DNA from: Caenorhabditis elegans
Taxonomy: Eukaryota > Nematoda > Chromadorea > Rhabditida > Rhabditidae
Direction of reading: 5' to 3'
Assembly (NCBI RefSeq): GCF_000002985.6
Contig: NC_003284.9
Span: 11,718,001-11,782,000, forward strand
DNA length: 64,000 nucleotides
Made by a program: the position numbers and the translations under genes. The notes beneath the pieces are model-generated. The model did no database searches and was not told where the DNA came from. It worked only from the letters and a program-made list of their open reading frames with translations. Below, piece after piece: positions 23,734-37,100 of the stretch. How positions within the stretch are numbered: the stretch's first letter is position 1; each line of letters starts with the position of its first letter.

Positions 23734-24534
23734 AAACGTTATACAATTTTTTTTGCATTTTGTTGTATTGTTTCGTAATCGAATTGTATAAATTTGATAT
23801 ACTTTTCACTTCCCTCATGTTCCCATGATATAGTTGTGTTTGATCGGATTTTCCAAAAACCATTTTTCTCTGAATTCTCATTTAGTCCATAACTTCCTAT
23901 CTTTCGTTGCAAGAAAAATAACTTGTTGTTCATCATGTTCCTAAAATAATTACTGGACCTCTAATTTCCGTTGACTGCTCAAGAAAGAAAGAGTTGTTGG
24001 AAAAAGAAAACGCTGGGAAAAGAAACCTATATACTGAAAATAACAAAAGAACCGAGCATACACAAAAGGAAAGTCATCGAACTTATTTTTGTCAAGGTAA
24101 TACTTGTTTCTTTTCTGAAAATATTTTTGAATAAATAATGATTGGTTTCGTGAGAATTTTCAATAGAGTTTTGACAATAAATTTGAAACCAATTTGAGCT
24201 TAGTTATTCTCGTGGGAAAAAAAGTAAAATTCACAGGAAAAAATGTCATTCAAAATTTTATTAAAACTTTTGAAAAAAAAAAGTATAGGGTGTTTGAGGA
24301 TTTTAAAAATTTGGTATTTCTTATTAGGCCACAAATTGTAATACAATAGAAGTGTCGGCAGCCTGATTTTTTTAATTGCCACCCTAAACAATTTTCAAAT
24401 AAAATTACTGTTCAAAATTCAATTTTCAACTGTCATTCTCATCATCGAAACAGTACTTTTCTAAAAAAAACTCGTAGAATTTGAAAATTATTCTGAATAA
24501 GAATTAAGACAAGAAAGAACACGGCTTATGAATA

Positions 24535-24900
24535 CCTTATGCCCTCTAATAGTCTTGCGCCCTTAAAATTCAATCGAAAACTAGTCTTGAAGCATCTATT
24601 AGTATTGCAGTCTCAAATAGTCTTGTATTGAATTTTTTTTCTTACCAGCAATACTTTGTAGGAACTTCAAAAAATTTTTCATCTTTTGGTAAGCTGAACG
24701 TAAAGGCGTTAACATAGCTGATGACATATTTAAAATGTTTGTATTTTTCATAGTTCAAATTTTATCATGTTGAGTTTTTGACGTAAATTGGTATTTTTTA
24801 AAATTATGGGGCATTCGAAAAATAGTTATTGGTTTTGCACCCCAAAGGACCAATAAACAAATAATTTTGCATGCGACATTAATAGGAGAAATACGGTTTT
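24535..24900. mobile_element. Degenerate relative of the TACCGTAT MITE
   Basis: The left side has CCCTCTAATAGTCTTGCGCCC and the right side TAATAGGAGAAATACGGTTTT, in the same inverted arrangement as the element at 18482. The interior again has repeated TAGTCTTG/TTTTGCAC words. The left terminus has lost its TACCGTAT, so it is decayed. Confidence 0.5.
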
Positions 24901-26692
24901 TCAAATAATTTATTGGGGTACTGAGAATGTGAAATTATTCCCAAAATTTATCAACGAAATGTATCACCATGTCGAGCAATTATCAGTTGTTGTTTTCTAA
25001 AATCCGCAAATCTCGTTGTTCAGCAATTCTCATACAATGATTCTTCCAATCTTGAATTTTCTCTCTTAGGCCAAAGATACAACATAGTTGTAATCTTTTG
25101 TTTTGAACTACCCCGGAAAAACCAGTGGCCAACCTGCCACTCACTACGTAAAATGGTCCCATAGGAAATGAACGATTATTATGTCATGGTGAGCGAAATA
25201 TTGCAACGTAAATGATCTCCAAAAATTTGCTTGCTTTGTATTTGCAAGTTTTTTTTGACAAGGAGTTTGTTGAAGCGTTCTCACCAATTTCATTGATTTC
25301 CAAGGACCTTATTGTTCAATAATTAGTTGACTAATTTATGTGCAAAAGTACAACTTGTTGCGTTAGCTTCAAAAAATCTTTTTCAATCTTCAAAAGCAAT
25401 TAAATTGCAGAAAAGGTATTTTGAGGGGGAGATTTTTTTATCAAAGTTTTGCACTTGTTTTCAGATAATAGTTTTAAGGGAGAACATATAATTTTCAAAA
25501 CCTTATTAATAATACATTATATTTCTCTAGTTCTTATGTTTCTACTTTAAAACAAAATAAACACAATTCAGTTCTTTATTTTCGTTTACTCTGCGAGGAA
25601 ACGGTAGTTTGTCCTCTATTCCTCACTCGACACGTTGACGAACACATTTGAACGACACCTCTCAAATCTGTTTGTGAAGTGGCACTAAGAATGGCTTCTT
25701 TTTATGCGTCCACAATTTTTTACACATGACAAATCTGAATCTAGATTTGAATCTCTGTTGTCCTTTTTTCCAGTTTCATTGTTTTCCGAATTTTTCGTTG
25801 TACTTACTAATTGAAAACAGTTTAGTGGCATTAATCTGAAAATCGTGATATCATAAATTTTGTTAAAAGAACCTAAACCTGAATTCTTAATTAAATCTAA
25901 TTTTCTAATCCAATTCTTCTGCGTCTTCTATGTTTCTTATATGTGATTTTCGGAAAGCCTCAATTTCTTTATTGCCTATGTGTTTCTTCTACTCATTCAT
26001 TTAGTTTCACCTCGCAGCTTTCATTGTACTACTTTTGTTACTCAATGGAAATTGTGTTATCAATGTACGCAACGTTGTTTCTCCAATGAATGATCTAAGC
26101 AGAAGTATTGAAGAATTTTTCAAAATTGATTATTTCACCAGTTTTCCTTTTTTTCCTAAATTAAAATAGAGTTTAAAAATGAGTGGTTTTTTGAATCTAA
26201 ACATACAACATGTTACACATGAAAATCATAAACTCTTCTACTTTAACGACGTGTTTCTAAGGAACCGATGTAAAGTTGTACGAAAATATACGTTTTTAAA
26301 ACGATTGAATGCTTGAATCTGGATTCATGTTTCAAAGAATAATGTACTTATTTTAAACATGAAGTTATATTTCTGAAGATTTCTTCCGCTATAAAAAAAT
26401 TCTTTTTGGCGCAATAAGGTTTAACAATACAATTTTTCAAAGTTTTTGATGAAAGAAGATCTTTTGAAAAGTCAAGAGCAGGATTTAATATAGAAGGAGA
26501 TTAATTTCGAACCGATTTCCGTTAACGTCCAAGCCATATTTCACCATTTCACACGCCTTCCCCATATCCATGTGCTTGCCGCCAACAATTTCTGTTCAAC
26601 GCCCGCCAGCAGCTTCTTCTCCGGAGCAGCCGCCAAAAATTTTCTCGTTTACACATGCCTACGGCTCCTTTGTCTTTTGTTCGCCCCGTACG

Positions 26693-26703
26693 CCCCCCCC
26701 CCC
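26693..26703. repeat. Poly(C)/poly(G) tract of 11 bp
   Basis: Eleven cytosines in a row lie in a locally proline-codon-rich, GC-rich block (26570-26752). In C. elegans, G tracts are deletion-prone without the DOG-1 helicase, though mostly longer ones than this. Confidence 0.6.
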
Positions 26704-27151
26704 ACTCCAACTGCTACCACCAACTACTAATCTCATAAGAGAAGCAAATTAATTTTGTTTGTATTCCATTCCATGTGTAAATGAATTTGTCAATTTTGTC
26801 TATGAGGAAGACGTCAAATTGTTGTGTTCGTACTATGTGCTAGCTGATCCTTTCTACAATATGCACGAGACTGACTGTGGAATCTAAAATGTAGACTCCG
26901 GAATTTTTTTTTCCGGAATCTGATCTAAACATTTTCAAATTATCGTTTATCATCTCAGTTTATTGGTGTGAAATTTAGTAATTTTTGTTGCTCTTGGCAA
27001 TACTGTGATGTTTTAATGAAAATTATGTGTAGATTTACGCCACCATCGTTAGAACTACCAAAAACTAATAATCAGTGTTCAGTAAGGTCATGCATTGACA
27101 AGAAATTATTTGGTTCTGGTGCTCTAGCTGGAAAATCCTTTCATAAACTTG

Positions 27152-27393
27152 GTCAGTGCAAAGTGTCACTTTTGTCAGTGCAAAGTGACAATTATGTCAG
27201 TGCAAAGTTTCACGTTTGTCAGTGCAAAGTGTCACTTTTGTCAGTGCAAAGTGACACTTTTGTCAGTGCTAAGTGGCACTTTTGTTAGTGCAAAGTGTCA
27301 CTTTTGTCGGTGCAAAGTGACACTTTTGTCAGTGCAAAGTGACAATTTTGTCAGTGCAAATTGGCAGATTTATCAGTGCAAATTGGCAGATTT
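27152..27393. repeat. 22-bp minisatellite, 11 copies
   Basis: Eleven consecutive 22-bp units of the type GTCAGTGCAAAGTGTCACTT+TT fill exactly 242 bp. A partial twelfth unit follows. Most units contain the near-palindrome AAAGTGNCACTTT. The last two full units have shifted to a GCAAATTGGCAGAT variant, so the array is wearing at its right end. Open frames through it are a by-product of the repeat. Confidence 0.85.
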
Positions 27394-28107
27394 GTCAGAG
27401 CCAGTGTCGAAATAAACCGACTTGATTTCTGGCTAGCTCAATGAAAAATACATTGATAATCTAAAATTCTAATACTACTCGTCTGGTTTTGTATTTTCAT
27501 TCTACCCGATTCCAACGTCGTCTCATATTCTTAGTACCACAATTGTTCTCAATGATGTTGTTGTTGTTCCATGTTTTCTTTTTTGTCTTGTTTTTTCAAG
27601 ATCTACTCCATTCTTACACTGAAATACCAATGTAACGTTTTTTTTATAGCTTTTGATATTTGTATTTGTCAAAGAAATCATGTCAAGCGAGGCTTTGAAA
27701 TCAAGCATTCAGAAGATATATAATAATGAATAAATTATCCTTTAACACGCCAACAATGGTGTTCTTCATTCCATCATCTTTTTTTAGCTGTGAAAAATGA
27801 AAAAAAAAATTACGATTTACTAAAGTAGATCTTTGTATTTACGTTCTTCTAATGCCACATTTTTCAACCAATTATTATAAAAATTCCGATAGTATGCTAG
27901 CACGTAGGTACTTGAGATAATAAATTGTCATATTATAATAAAGTGCCGTTGTCCATTCTCTTTCTTTTTATTCTTCCCGACACTCCCGGCTGCAATCTCA
28001 TCTTTGTTGCGATTGTACTCTTAATCCTGTTCATTCACTTTTTATCGAATTACGTTATTTTAGTTCCTTATTTCTAGGTTTTCTTCATAGGCAGGCAACG
28101 TTATAGA

Positions 28108-28131
28108 ATGCGACAATGGCGATTACTGTGA
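28108..28131 (+). promoter_or_regulatory. Short upstream ORF overlapping the EGF gene start
   Basis: The first ATG behind the TTCTTCATAG acceptor starts an 8-codon frame (7 residues plus TGA) that overlaps the proposed start at 28116 in another frame. It may lower initiation at 28116, or it may hint that the 5' end is read incorrectly. Confidence 0.35.
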
Positions 28132-31100
28132 GCGAATTGTTAAATGGAGTGGCTTCAAGGATGATATACGGTAAGTTATTTATAAAGGAGGAATGGTTTT
28201 GCTTACTTTCTAACTTATAGTTTTTGGTATTTAAAACTACTGGTAATTGAAAAATAAACATTTTTGAATTATGAAACAGTATGTTGGTATGTATTTTTCC
28301 AAACTTATTGAAAAATGTGATACGACCTAGCCCTTTTTAGACAAAAATAACTGACAATCAAAATAATCGAACTTTTACAAAATCTTCTTGTCAGAACATA
28401 TCACTGAATATTATTTCAGAAGGGTCACCTTGCGATAGTCATCCGTGCTGGAATGAAGGGAAGTGTCTGTTGAACGGGTCGTCAAACTATTTCTGCGAGT
28501 GTCCACCAGCGTTTATAGGTTTTCAATGTGAATATAGGGTGAGTCCAATAAAATAAAATTCAGCGTGGTTGTCAGGGATGATACAAAAATTGTAACTGAT
28601 TCGAAATTGTGACTAGCTTCTTTGTAACGACGATTTTTTTTGAAGCAATACAGTCAATTAGGTACACAAATAAAACGTGAACAAAAAACGGCAAATTATT
28701 ACATTTTGTTAATCGCTTGGTATATTAGTTTGGTTTTTCAGAGATTTGAGAAATGTATCAATACTTTAGAATTATTCAGGGAACGTAAATCAAGCAAATC
28801 TACATTCTAAAAACTTGTCGAGTTCGATAAATTTGTCACTTTTCTCAAATTTCTGATAATTTCACATCACTTTCAAAATAATTTTCAAGAAGTTCTCAAA
28901 TGTTTTCTGAAAAGAATTCAAGACTGTTGTTAACAAGTGAACAATTTCTCAATGATACTGTATAGAGAGATTTCAGTTTTTAAAATTGTAAACTTGCGGT
29001 TAAAATAAGGTTTTCTAGAAATATTACGTCCATTTAGAACCTAGCATAAAATTTCTAATAATGTGATCCGAAACAAAAAATGTCAAAACCACATATCACA
29101 TGTCATATACAGTATTCCATTAAAGTACACAGTTGTTTCAGCTATTCGAAATATGCCGGTCTGTTCAATGCCGAACATCTCCAACCCCCATTTGCGATAT
29201 AGGAACTTTCTTTGCCAACTGCTCATTTGTCAATCAGCAAGGTACATGAAAACACAGAGCAGGAACCAAAATGCACACAATAAAACTCCCCGTACCCATT
29301 GTGTGGTACGCAGTACAAAATGACTGACAATAAGAAAGGGAGAGAGGGATTGAGGCGCCGAATACTTGATGAACCCCTTGTCTCTCTTACAACATCCTCT
29401 TTTATCCATTCCTCTGATGTCTTGCAAAGTTCGGAAAAGCATCTAACTTGACGCGTCCTCTTATCAGCCTTTTCTGTTTTTTTTTTCGTTTTTTTTTTCT
29501 TTTTTATTTTGACACTTCGCACGCTTGAACATGTTGATTTTTAAATTTTTCAAATAACGCCCTCGTATGTGTCAAGAAAACGAGCACATAGGGCGACTTC
29601 TTAAAGTGGATAGCATGGCAAGACAAGTAGGACGACTTGTGTTTATCTGAATTGAAGACTCTTGAAATATGTTTTTACGTGCTAAGTCGGGTGATTTTTG
29701 AATGTGTATTCGGTTTTAAATGTTCAAAAAGGTCAAATATTTGCTGAAATGTGTTTAAAAATGTTTTAAAAATTTGTTTTTTCATGAACGGCTTAGAATG
29801 GTAAGTGCTTGATGTTTCATTTTCTCTTCCTCAAATCCTAATATAACTTTATTTTAACGTTATTATGATAATATTCACTATTTTCCCACTTTTTTCAAAA
29901 TTATACAAAGAATTCATTTGCTTTTTCAAAAATATGGAGGCTTTTAGAATATCCCCAAATTTTGGAAAATTATATTTTTTAGAGTTCAAGCTAAAAGAAA
30001 CATAAAAACAAAATCGCACGCTTCTCTATACTTTTTGCAGAAATAGCGTCAATTACTTTCAATTTCACTTCAAATTTTTTATTTGTTCTTATTCCTCATT
30101 TTAGTTATGTATTCTTTGGAACATAATGAAATTGTATACCCAGCATTTTCAATTCTCTAGAAACTAACACAATTAACTGCATATGATGAATTTCAAATTT
30201 GCCCATGAAAATGAAAAAATTGTTCAGTTTTACATTCTCTAACACAAAATATGATGTTTTTAGTATATAAATTCAAGAACGTTCCTTTACCTCGCCAATG
30301 AAGGGATTTTCTTCACCAATCCCTGACGCAGTTCTAAATTTTCATTTAGTTACGTAGACATCGTATTACTTTAAAATCTCTTCATCCTACTTTCATTACG
30401 TGTATATATATATGACCCCTCGAATGAATTAGTTTTAAGCAACCCGGAGATTTCCTCCTCGAGTTTTGGAGTATTGTGTTTTGCTTCTTGGAATTGTTTC
30501 GTTTTCTTCTTTGTTATAGGTCGTCATCTTGTTTTTACAAACACACAGCACAATTATTTCCGCATTGCCTCCGTTTTATATCCATTCCTAACTTCCTCCA
30601 GTCTACATTCACCCTACCGTATTTCGTACACTAATTAGGCAGAATTCTCGAAACTTTTATTTTGAATCAAAGAAAAGAGTGACAACTCTTTTTGACAACT
30701 ATTCTTCTTCAGTTTCTGTTTGAATTCTTCAAAACAGCAATTGAGCTGCTGATATAGGAGAGAATGCGAGGGAAATAATAGAAAGAGCCTCAATCGAGAT
30801 CCGAGACATTTGTGAACACAAAAAGGTGCTCAATCCTTTTGCTTCACTCAAGCAAAAACAAAACATCAGATCCATTAGTGAAATCTGGAAGAAGAAAAAA
30901 GAGAATACGACCTAGAATAACTTGCTGGTTAATCGAAGAACCTTTTATTCCAAACAATGGCTTTTGCTTATACCCCTTACCATCTTTTCTTCAACCTTCC
31001 GCCTAGACGATGTAAGTTCTGTTAATGTTTTTGTTTGGTTTTTTTTGCTTTTTTAATGTTATTGTGGTTGTTGTCGTAACCACAATTTCATTGAAACTTT

Positions 31101-34100
31101 AATTGAAAAAAAAAGTTTTTTTTCGAAACACTCATAATGTAGACAAATGTCACAACAGTAAATTAACGTAGCTTGAAAAAATAAAACGGTATGTTCTTTT
31201 TTAATTATTAGTGAGTTAATGTTTTATATTATTATAATATTAAAATAAATTCCATAGCAAACCTTGAAATCCAGATATATCTGTGTGTGTATGTATACAA
31301 ATTGTACATCACTAGTTGAAACTTTGACCTCATGTTTCACCGCTGACAAGTATGTTGGAAAAATCAACTTTCTGGAAACTTTTTGATGAGAACACTCTTG
31401 AGACTGCTCCATTGTTAGTCAGCGCAAAATATAATAGTTCCGCTTTGAAAAAATCAAGCGGATTACTTATCAGGAGACTTGAGTTTGTGTTTTCTGGTAT
31501 GTTAATTGAAAAAAAAAATTACTTTCACTTCTCAAAAAGGATTTCTATATTATTATTTTGAAATCTGAATTATGAAATGTTATTTGTAATGTCTTTCCTG
31601 ATCCATTTTTTTGGCGATAATTCAATTTAGTTTCCAATAAAAAACAGATAAGCGGTATCAATGTGTTTCCTTCGGTTGATAATCCAAAGCCAATCCTAAA
31701 AGATTTACTTATATCGTTTGTTGAGCATGGCAATAAGAATAATTAGAAAAATGAAAAAAACTAAAAGAGTATCAGTCATAAATATTGAACATTTTGCTAA
31801 ATAGAGTTGTTTTCAACTTGGAGTCTTATAAATTTCAGTTAGAAAATAAACAAACAATACTTTTTTGTAATTCTAGTTTACGTAAAACTACTGGTCTTAA
31901 GTTTCTCAGCCTTTCTAACATTATTAGGTAAGAAGAACGAACAAATTTCGTTAATTCTGCAGAAAAACTAATCTGAATGTTTTTGTAAATATGTAATCTT
32001 TCGAGCGTTTTCTAAAATCCTGTTTTCAATCCATTTGATAATTTAATTATTAGATGAATACACAAAGATAAATTCTGAAAAAAATTGTTTACACCAAAGG
32101 AGCATGGCTCTAATTCAAACTTTGTTGTTATTTGAGCTCAGTTTTTCCACCGAAATTCCAATTTTTTTTTTCAATTTTCATATGTTTACGCGTCTTATTT
32201 TTAAGTTATAATTATTGAGTAAAGAACACACAACATGATATACAATAGCTCATTTTCCAGAATATTGAGAGAATTCGACATGTCTCCGTTTTTGAAATTT
32301 GTTTTACAAATTTACAAATTAAAAGTAGGAGATGAGTGTTACATTAATTTAAAGCAAGTTTCCAACTAGACTACATCCGCGGACTTGCGTGTGAGCATGA
32401 AATCCACAAATATATCGTTTCGTTATTATTAGTCTATGAATTTTATTTTCGTGTTACACCTGGTTCAGCTGGATTAAAAGAATTTTGAAAGAATAGTTTT
32501 TGACGGCTCGAACTATACAAGATTTGCCAGTATGAGCTTTTGATTTTCTTGTTTTACACTTTGAAAATTAATCGTTTTCCTTTCCTCTCCGTATTTGAAA
32601 GTCAAATTTCCTTTTTTTTTGTTACGAGCTCTCCCATGAGATTTCAAAGATTTCAACCAAATTCACTTTCCGTCTAGAAGTCAACGGAAACAGGCAAAGA
32701 ATTTATGAATTCCCATGGAGTCACTGTGTCGAAACTAGCACTGGTGTCTTTCTGATACTTTGCCGTAATCTTATTTCTTGTCTTCTGTCCAGTCTTCTCC
32801 ACTGAAAGAAATTGGAATTTCGGGTTTCCATTTTTCTGTGTCGGGTCCCGCGTCTCAGCCCATAATGGGTTCATTTGTTGTCATTTTCTTGTCTTCATTT
32901 GCAAGTCGCTGAGTTGACTTGTCGCGGCAAAAGCCAGGAGATCTGAAAACACGATTGGAAAACACAATACGAAACGTGTTAAAACAAGACCCATTAAGAA
33001 CAATTCTGTCTTATATCCTTCTATTTTCTATTTCAATACTTTAACACCCTCATCATGATGTATTTGCTAGCTAAATGTGAGTTATTTTTCTTTCAGAATG
33101 ATTCTTGTGAGTGCACGTGGGCGTCTGAAATGGCTCCAGCAATATGGACATACTTTAAAAGGTCCCGCGTTTTTTTATTTCTCCGCAGAAAAAAAGAAAC
33201 AATTCAATTTGCATTCAATCATTGCAAATTGGAAGTAAACCGAAAACTTGGTACAACACTGACCAAAAGTTTACAAATCATTGGAACAATATTAAAGAAC
33301 AATTTTTGGTTAAATAATTACTAGTTATGTCTATTCCTCGTTATGCAAATATTTATGTAAAATAGTTTTAGTGCTTCATTAACTTTTTAATGTGTGATAC
33401 TCAGATGTTGTAGTATGAATTCGTGATTTTGAGTAGTTGACTATAAATTAAGTCTGTTGTGACAAGGAAGCCGAATACTGATTATAGAGTCTGAATAAAT
33501 TGTGTTTAATGTCTTATAACAATCTAACTCTTATCATTTTTGTAAAAAAATGTGTGATTCTTAACTTTCCTGTACCTTTAAAGTATGCCGCGTTCATAAC
33601 AGGTATACTTCTAATAGTTCTTCCTTTAGACTTTCAGACGTTCTTCCTTGCTTTTCTAATGAATTATTCACGTACTTGATTAATGCGTTTTAGTGTTATT
33701 ACGTCTATTGCAAATTTCTCTGCACGTGAAGTTGTAGATCACTAACACTAAGATAATCTATGATTAATCTGGGAATCTTCAAAAACAGAAAGGTTTCAGT
33801 TATACGAATATTTAGTCTTGTCTGGCAAAGTTTATGGCTCATTGGCTTCTGAATTGACGAAAGTGGCTAAATGTTTAGTTCCTTATCGCCGACGTGAACT
33901 AGTTTTAAATTTAAATTCCCTTTGCTTCAACTCGTTGTGGTTTATTAAGTTGTTTTCGATTTTAAAGCATTTCATTTTTGTTTGAAATTTTTTTAAACTC
34001 TAAGTGAATCTCACGTTCATTTTTCGAAAAAATCCTAGTCTCAACAAAACAAGTAATTGATAATATATTTAAAATATACCAAATTACTGTTGTCTTATAA

Positions 34101-37100
34101 ATAGAGTTTTTTTGAAATATTAAAATTCGAAGTTGTACTAAGCAGATGAAGAAATCATTTTTTCAAAACTGTAAACTTCAATATTTTAAGATCCTAAGAA
34201 TATTGTACTTTTAGTTCAACTATTCAAATTTCACAAATCTTTTTGAGTTTCTCGATTATTTTTCTCTTTGCGGAAGCAAGTAATTATAAACCATATTCAT
34301 CATCCCTTCACGCACGTATTCACATAATTCAAGAGCACAGCATTGATCCATAATTATCTCTGGTGACTGTCTAAGACAAGTCCACCTCCTTACTCATTTT
34401 AATTCTCATATTCCGTTTATTCTGGGAATGTGATTGCTGCATTGACCTTAAAAGATTTTCTGTTGACTTTATATACTTGGATATATTTTAACATCTTAAA
34501 AGTCGAACAGAAAAGCTGTGAAAACGAAGCACAATACATTTCAAACTACATATAGGAACAGTAGAAAAATATAGTATTTTGTCGCTGTACACATATAGAT
34601 TTGAGATATTCTATCACTAATGAGATTCCAAGAAAATTAATTCTTAGGATTACAAAATACAATATGTTTTGTTATTGTCTCATCATTTTAGCGTCATATT
34701 TTTTTGTACTGGAAGTGTCCGGCTTCAAATCACCTGAGGCTAATTTTGTAAGCTCAAAATAATTTTTGGAGCTGAAAAACTTAATAGCAAACATTCTTAT
34801 AAATGTGCCTAAAATGAATTAGAATAGCTGAATATTCAAAAACAATTTGCTCTTCATTAATGCAATAATGCTAAAATTCTTACTTTTGAAAAATGCCTTT
34901 TCGTGTTTTTTATGGGAAAAAAGTCACGCTTTTTGAGGGATAATTTTGTTCACTGTAAAGAACGCGTAGTTCACTTTCAAATAAAATAAAGCCCATGTGG
35001 AAGCAATCTGGCTTTTTTTCTACTTCAAACTATTTATCATGTTTTTTCTTTTTGCTAATAGCATAACAACAGTGTTTCAAAAGCGAATATAAAGAATGTA
35101 AGATCACAACTGAATTATGTATATTCTACTGCTGAATTTTAAAGTTAGAACGAGGAAGCTGTATTCCAACTTTCCCGTCCTTGGTTTTTGATGCTGTAGT
35201 GATATCATCCCAGGCATATAGCTACGTTTTTATTTTTTATTTAAAAATTAGTGGTTCACAGTAATTTTTAATTTTTGCTCCGTGCTCTTTTCCCATTCGT
35301 TACGCATTCACACATCTTTTTTCCATTATCTCATTTCCGGTGCCCCAAAACTGATCGGATGAGGATGGAGGGGCACATTGGATTTGACTCTTCCATTGCT
35401 CCCTTCTTCCCCATCACTTATTTCTGCTCTGAGGTCTTGTTTTTATTTCTTTTTTGCTTTTGTTCCCTTTTAATTCCCAAAAGTTTTCCACAAATTTGAG
35501 AACTAGTTGATGTGTGAAAAAGAAAAAGAAAACGCAGATAAAATAAAGAATCAAAATTCGAGATGAACCCCATCACCCTTCATCCTCGAAATATTTCATG
35601 TGTGTATGAATGTGTGGCTCCTTTCTGAGCACTTTCTAAAAACTATCCCTTGGGAGGTTGAAGGCATTTTTCGCGCCTTTTGCTCCCCGCAAAATGTCTT
35701 GTTTTCCCCAGATTTGAGCTTCTACTTTTTCCTTTGCTGCTCCATATGATTTTTTTGTTGGGAAAAATGAGTAATTGGCAAGATGCGAATAGGGAATTTG
35801 CACATTTGTCTAGTTTAGAGAAACGGAGGTTTTTCGAAAACAAGAATAAAACTAGAATTCGCAAATAGCAGAAAAATTAGAGCAGAACATTTTTTCTCAA
35901 ACTTCGGCGTTGTCGTGTATATATCTGAAATGGAAATACACTCGACAGAGATTCATTTCAAATTTCATTCTGGAAATGTTTCAAAAATTACTTTTCAAGA
36001 TTCCGTTTCAACCGATAGAAAGTAACGAACCTCCAAACTAACAAAGTTAAGCATCAATTTGCGAGACTAAAAATATTTATCGATTTAGAAAAAACACATT
36101 AATTCGATATCCTCGATTTTTTATTTTCTATGTTATCTAAACTCCTGCCTATTCAAGGTAAATTAGGCAAAACTGATTATAGGAGTGATTTAATTTTCTT
36201 ACATGATTATAACATAGGATTTGTACTAACATTTATTTTATAAATCAGATGAAGAATTCAAGTTATTTTTATGTCTAAATTGTTAAAACCTACATAGTTA
36301 TTTACGGTTTTTTTTTCAAGAAATCGTCTTCTAGTCTTCTATAAGGTCAAAAATCTTTCCACTTTAATATTCCACAGAAGAACAAAAAAATCGTGAGGTC
36401 TCTGTTTCAATAAACAAATTTTTCCAGTTGATGAGGTTCTTTTAAATTTTTCCACCGCTTTTTCTACCACTTCTTCTCTTCTTTCAATTTTTCCACATCT
36501 GATTTCATTGGGAGATCTTAATAATTTATTCACATTTTTCAAAAAATTTGCATTTGGACTCGAAAATGAGACCACCCCCGTAATTTTTTTTGTTTTTTTT
36601 TCTATCTCTCAACCAAGTAACAACAAAAGCGAATACAATTAGTTCCATTCGACTAAATGAAAAGTCTGTGACTTCATTTTATTAATGTTTTCCGTATCTA
36701 TTTTCTTCCTCTATTGCACTTCTTATTTTTCGCAAAATTTAATGTTCAATCCTTAAGAGTAAGAGTGTGAGGGAATAAAAGTGCAAACATCGCTTGTCCA
36801 GGCAATGATCAACGATGTACGCCTTATCTCGTATGTATTTCATTAACTCATTCGGTAAGATTTCTTGTCTCTTCGCTTTTTTTTTCTTCACGTCAAAAGT
36901 GGAAAACTAAAAAGCAGAAATCGAGCGTAGGAGGTCAAAAGATGAATGACGAATTAGTAAATTTTAATGGAAAAGGGGTTTAAATCTGAAAATCAGATTG
37001 TTAAAGATGAATAGGTTAATATACCTATTAAACTTGTGGCGCCTATCACAGTTAATCTTGGTTCTCACTGGTTCTATTAAAAACCTGTCGCCCGGCAAAA

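Larger units (their letters stand above)
24901..28107. other. Gene-poor stretch upstream of the EGF gene
   Basis: Apart from the poly(C) tract and the minisatellite no gene was resolved. No exon with a signal peptide that would splice into the EGF gene was found here. Confidence 0.4.

Noticed and set aside
26968-27415. Overlapping cysteine-rich open frames of 106 and 88 codons.
   Set aside because: They are translations of the 22-bp minisatellite; the unit has no stop in several frames.
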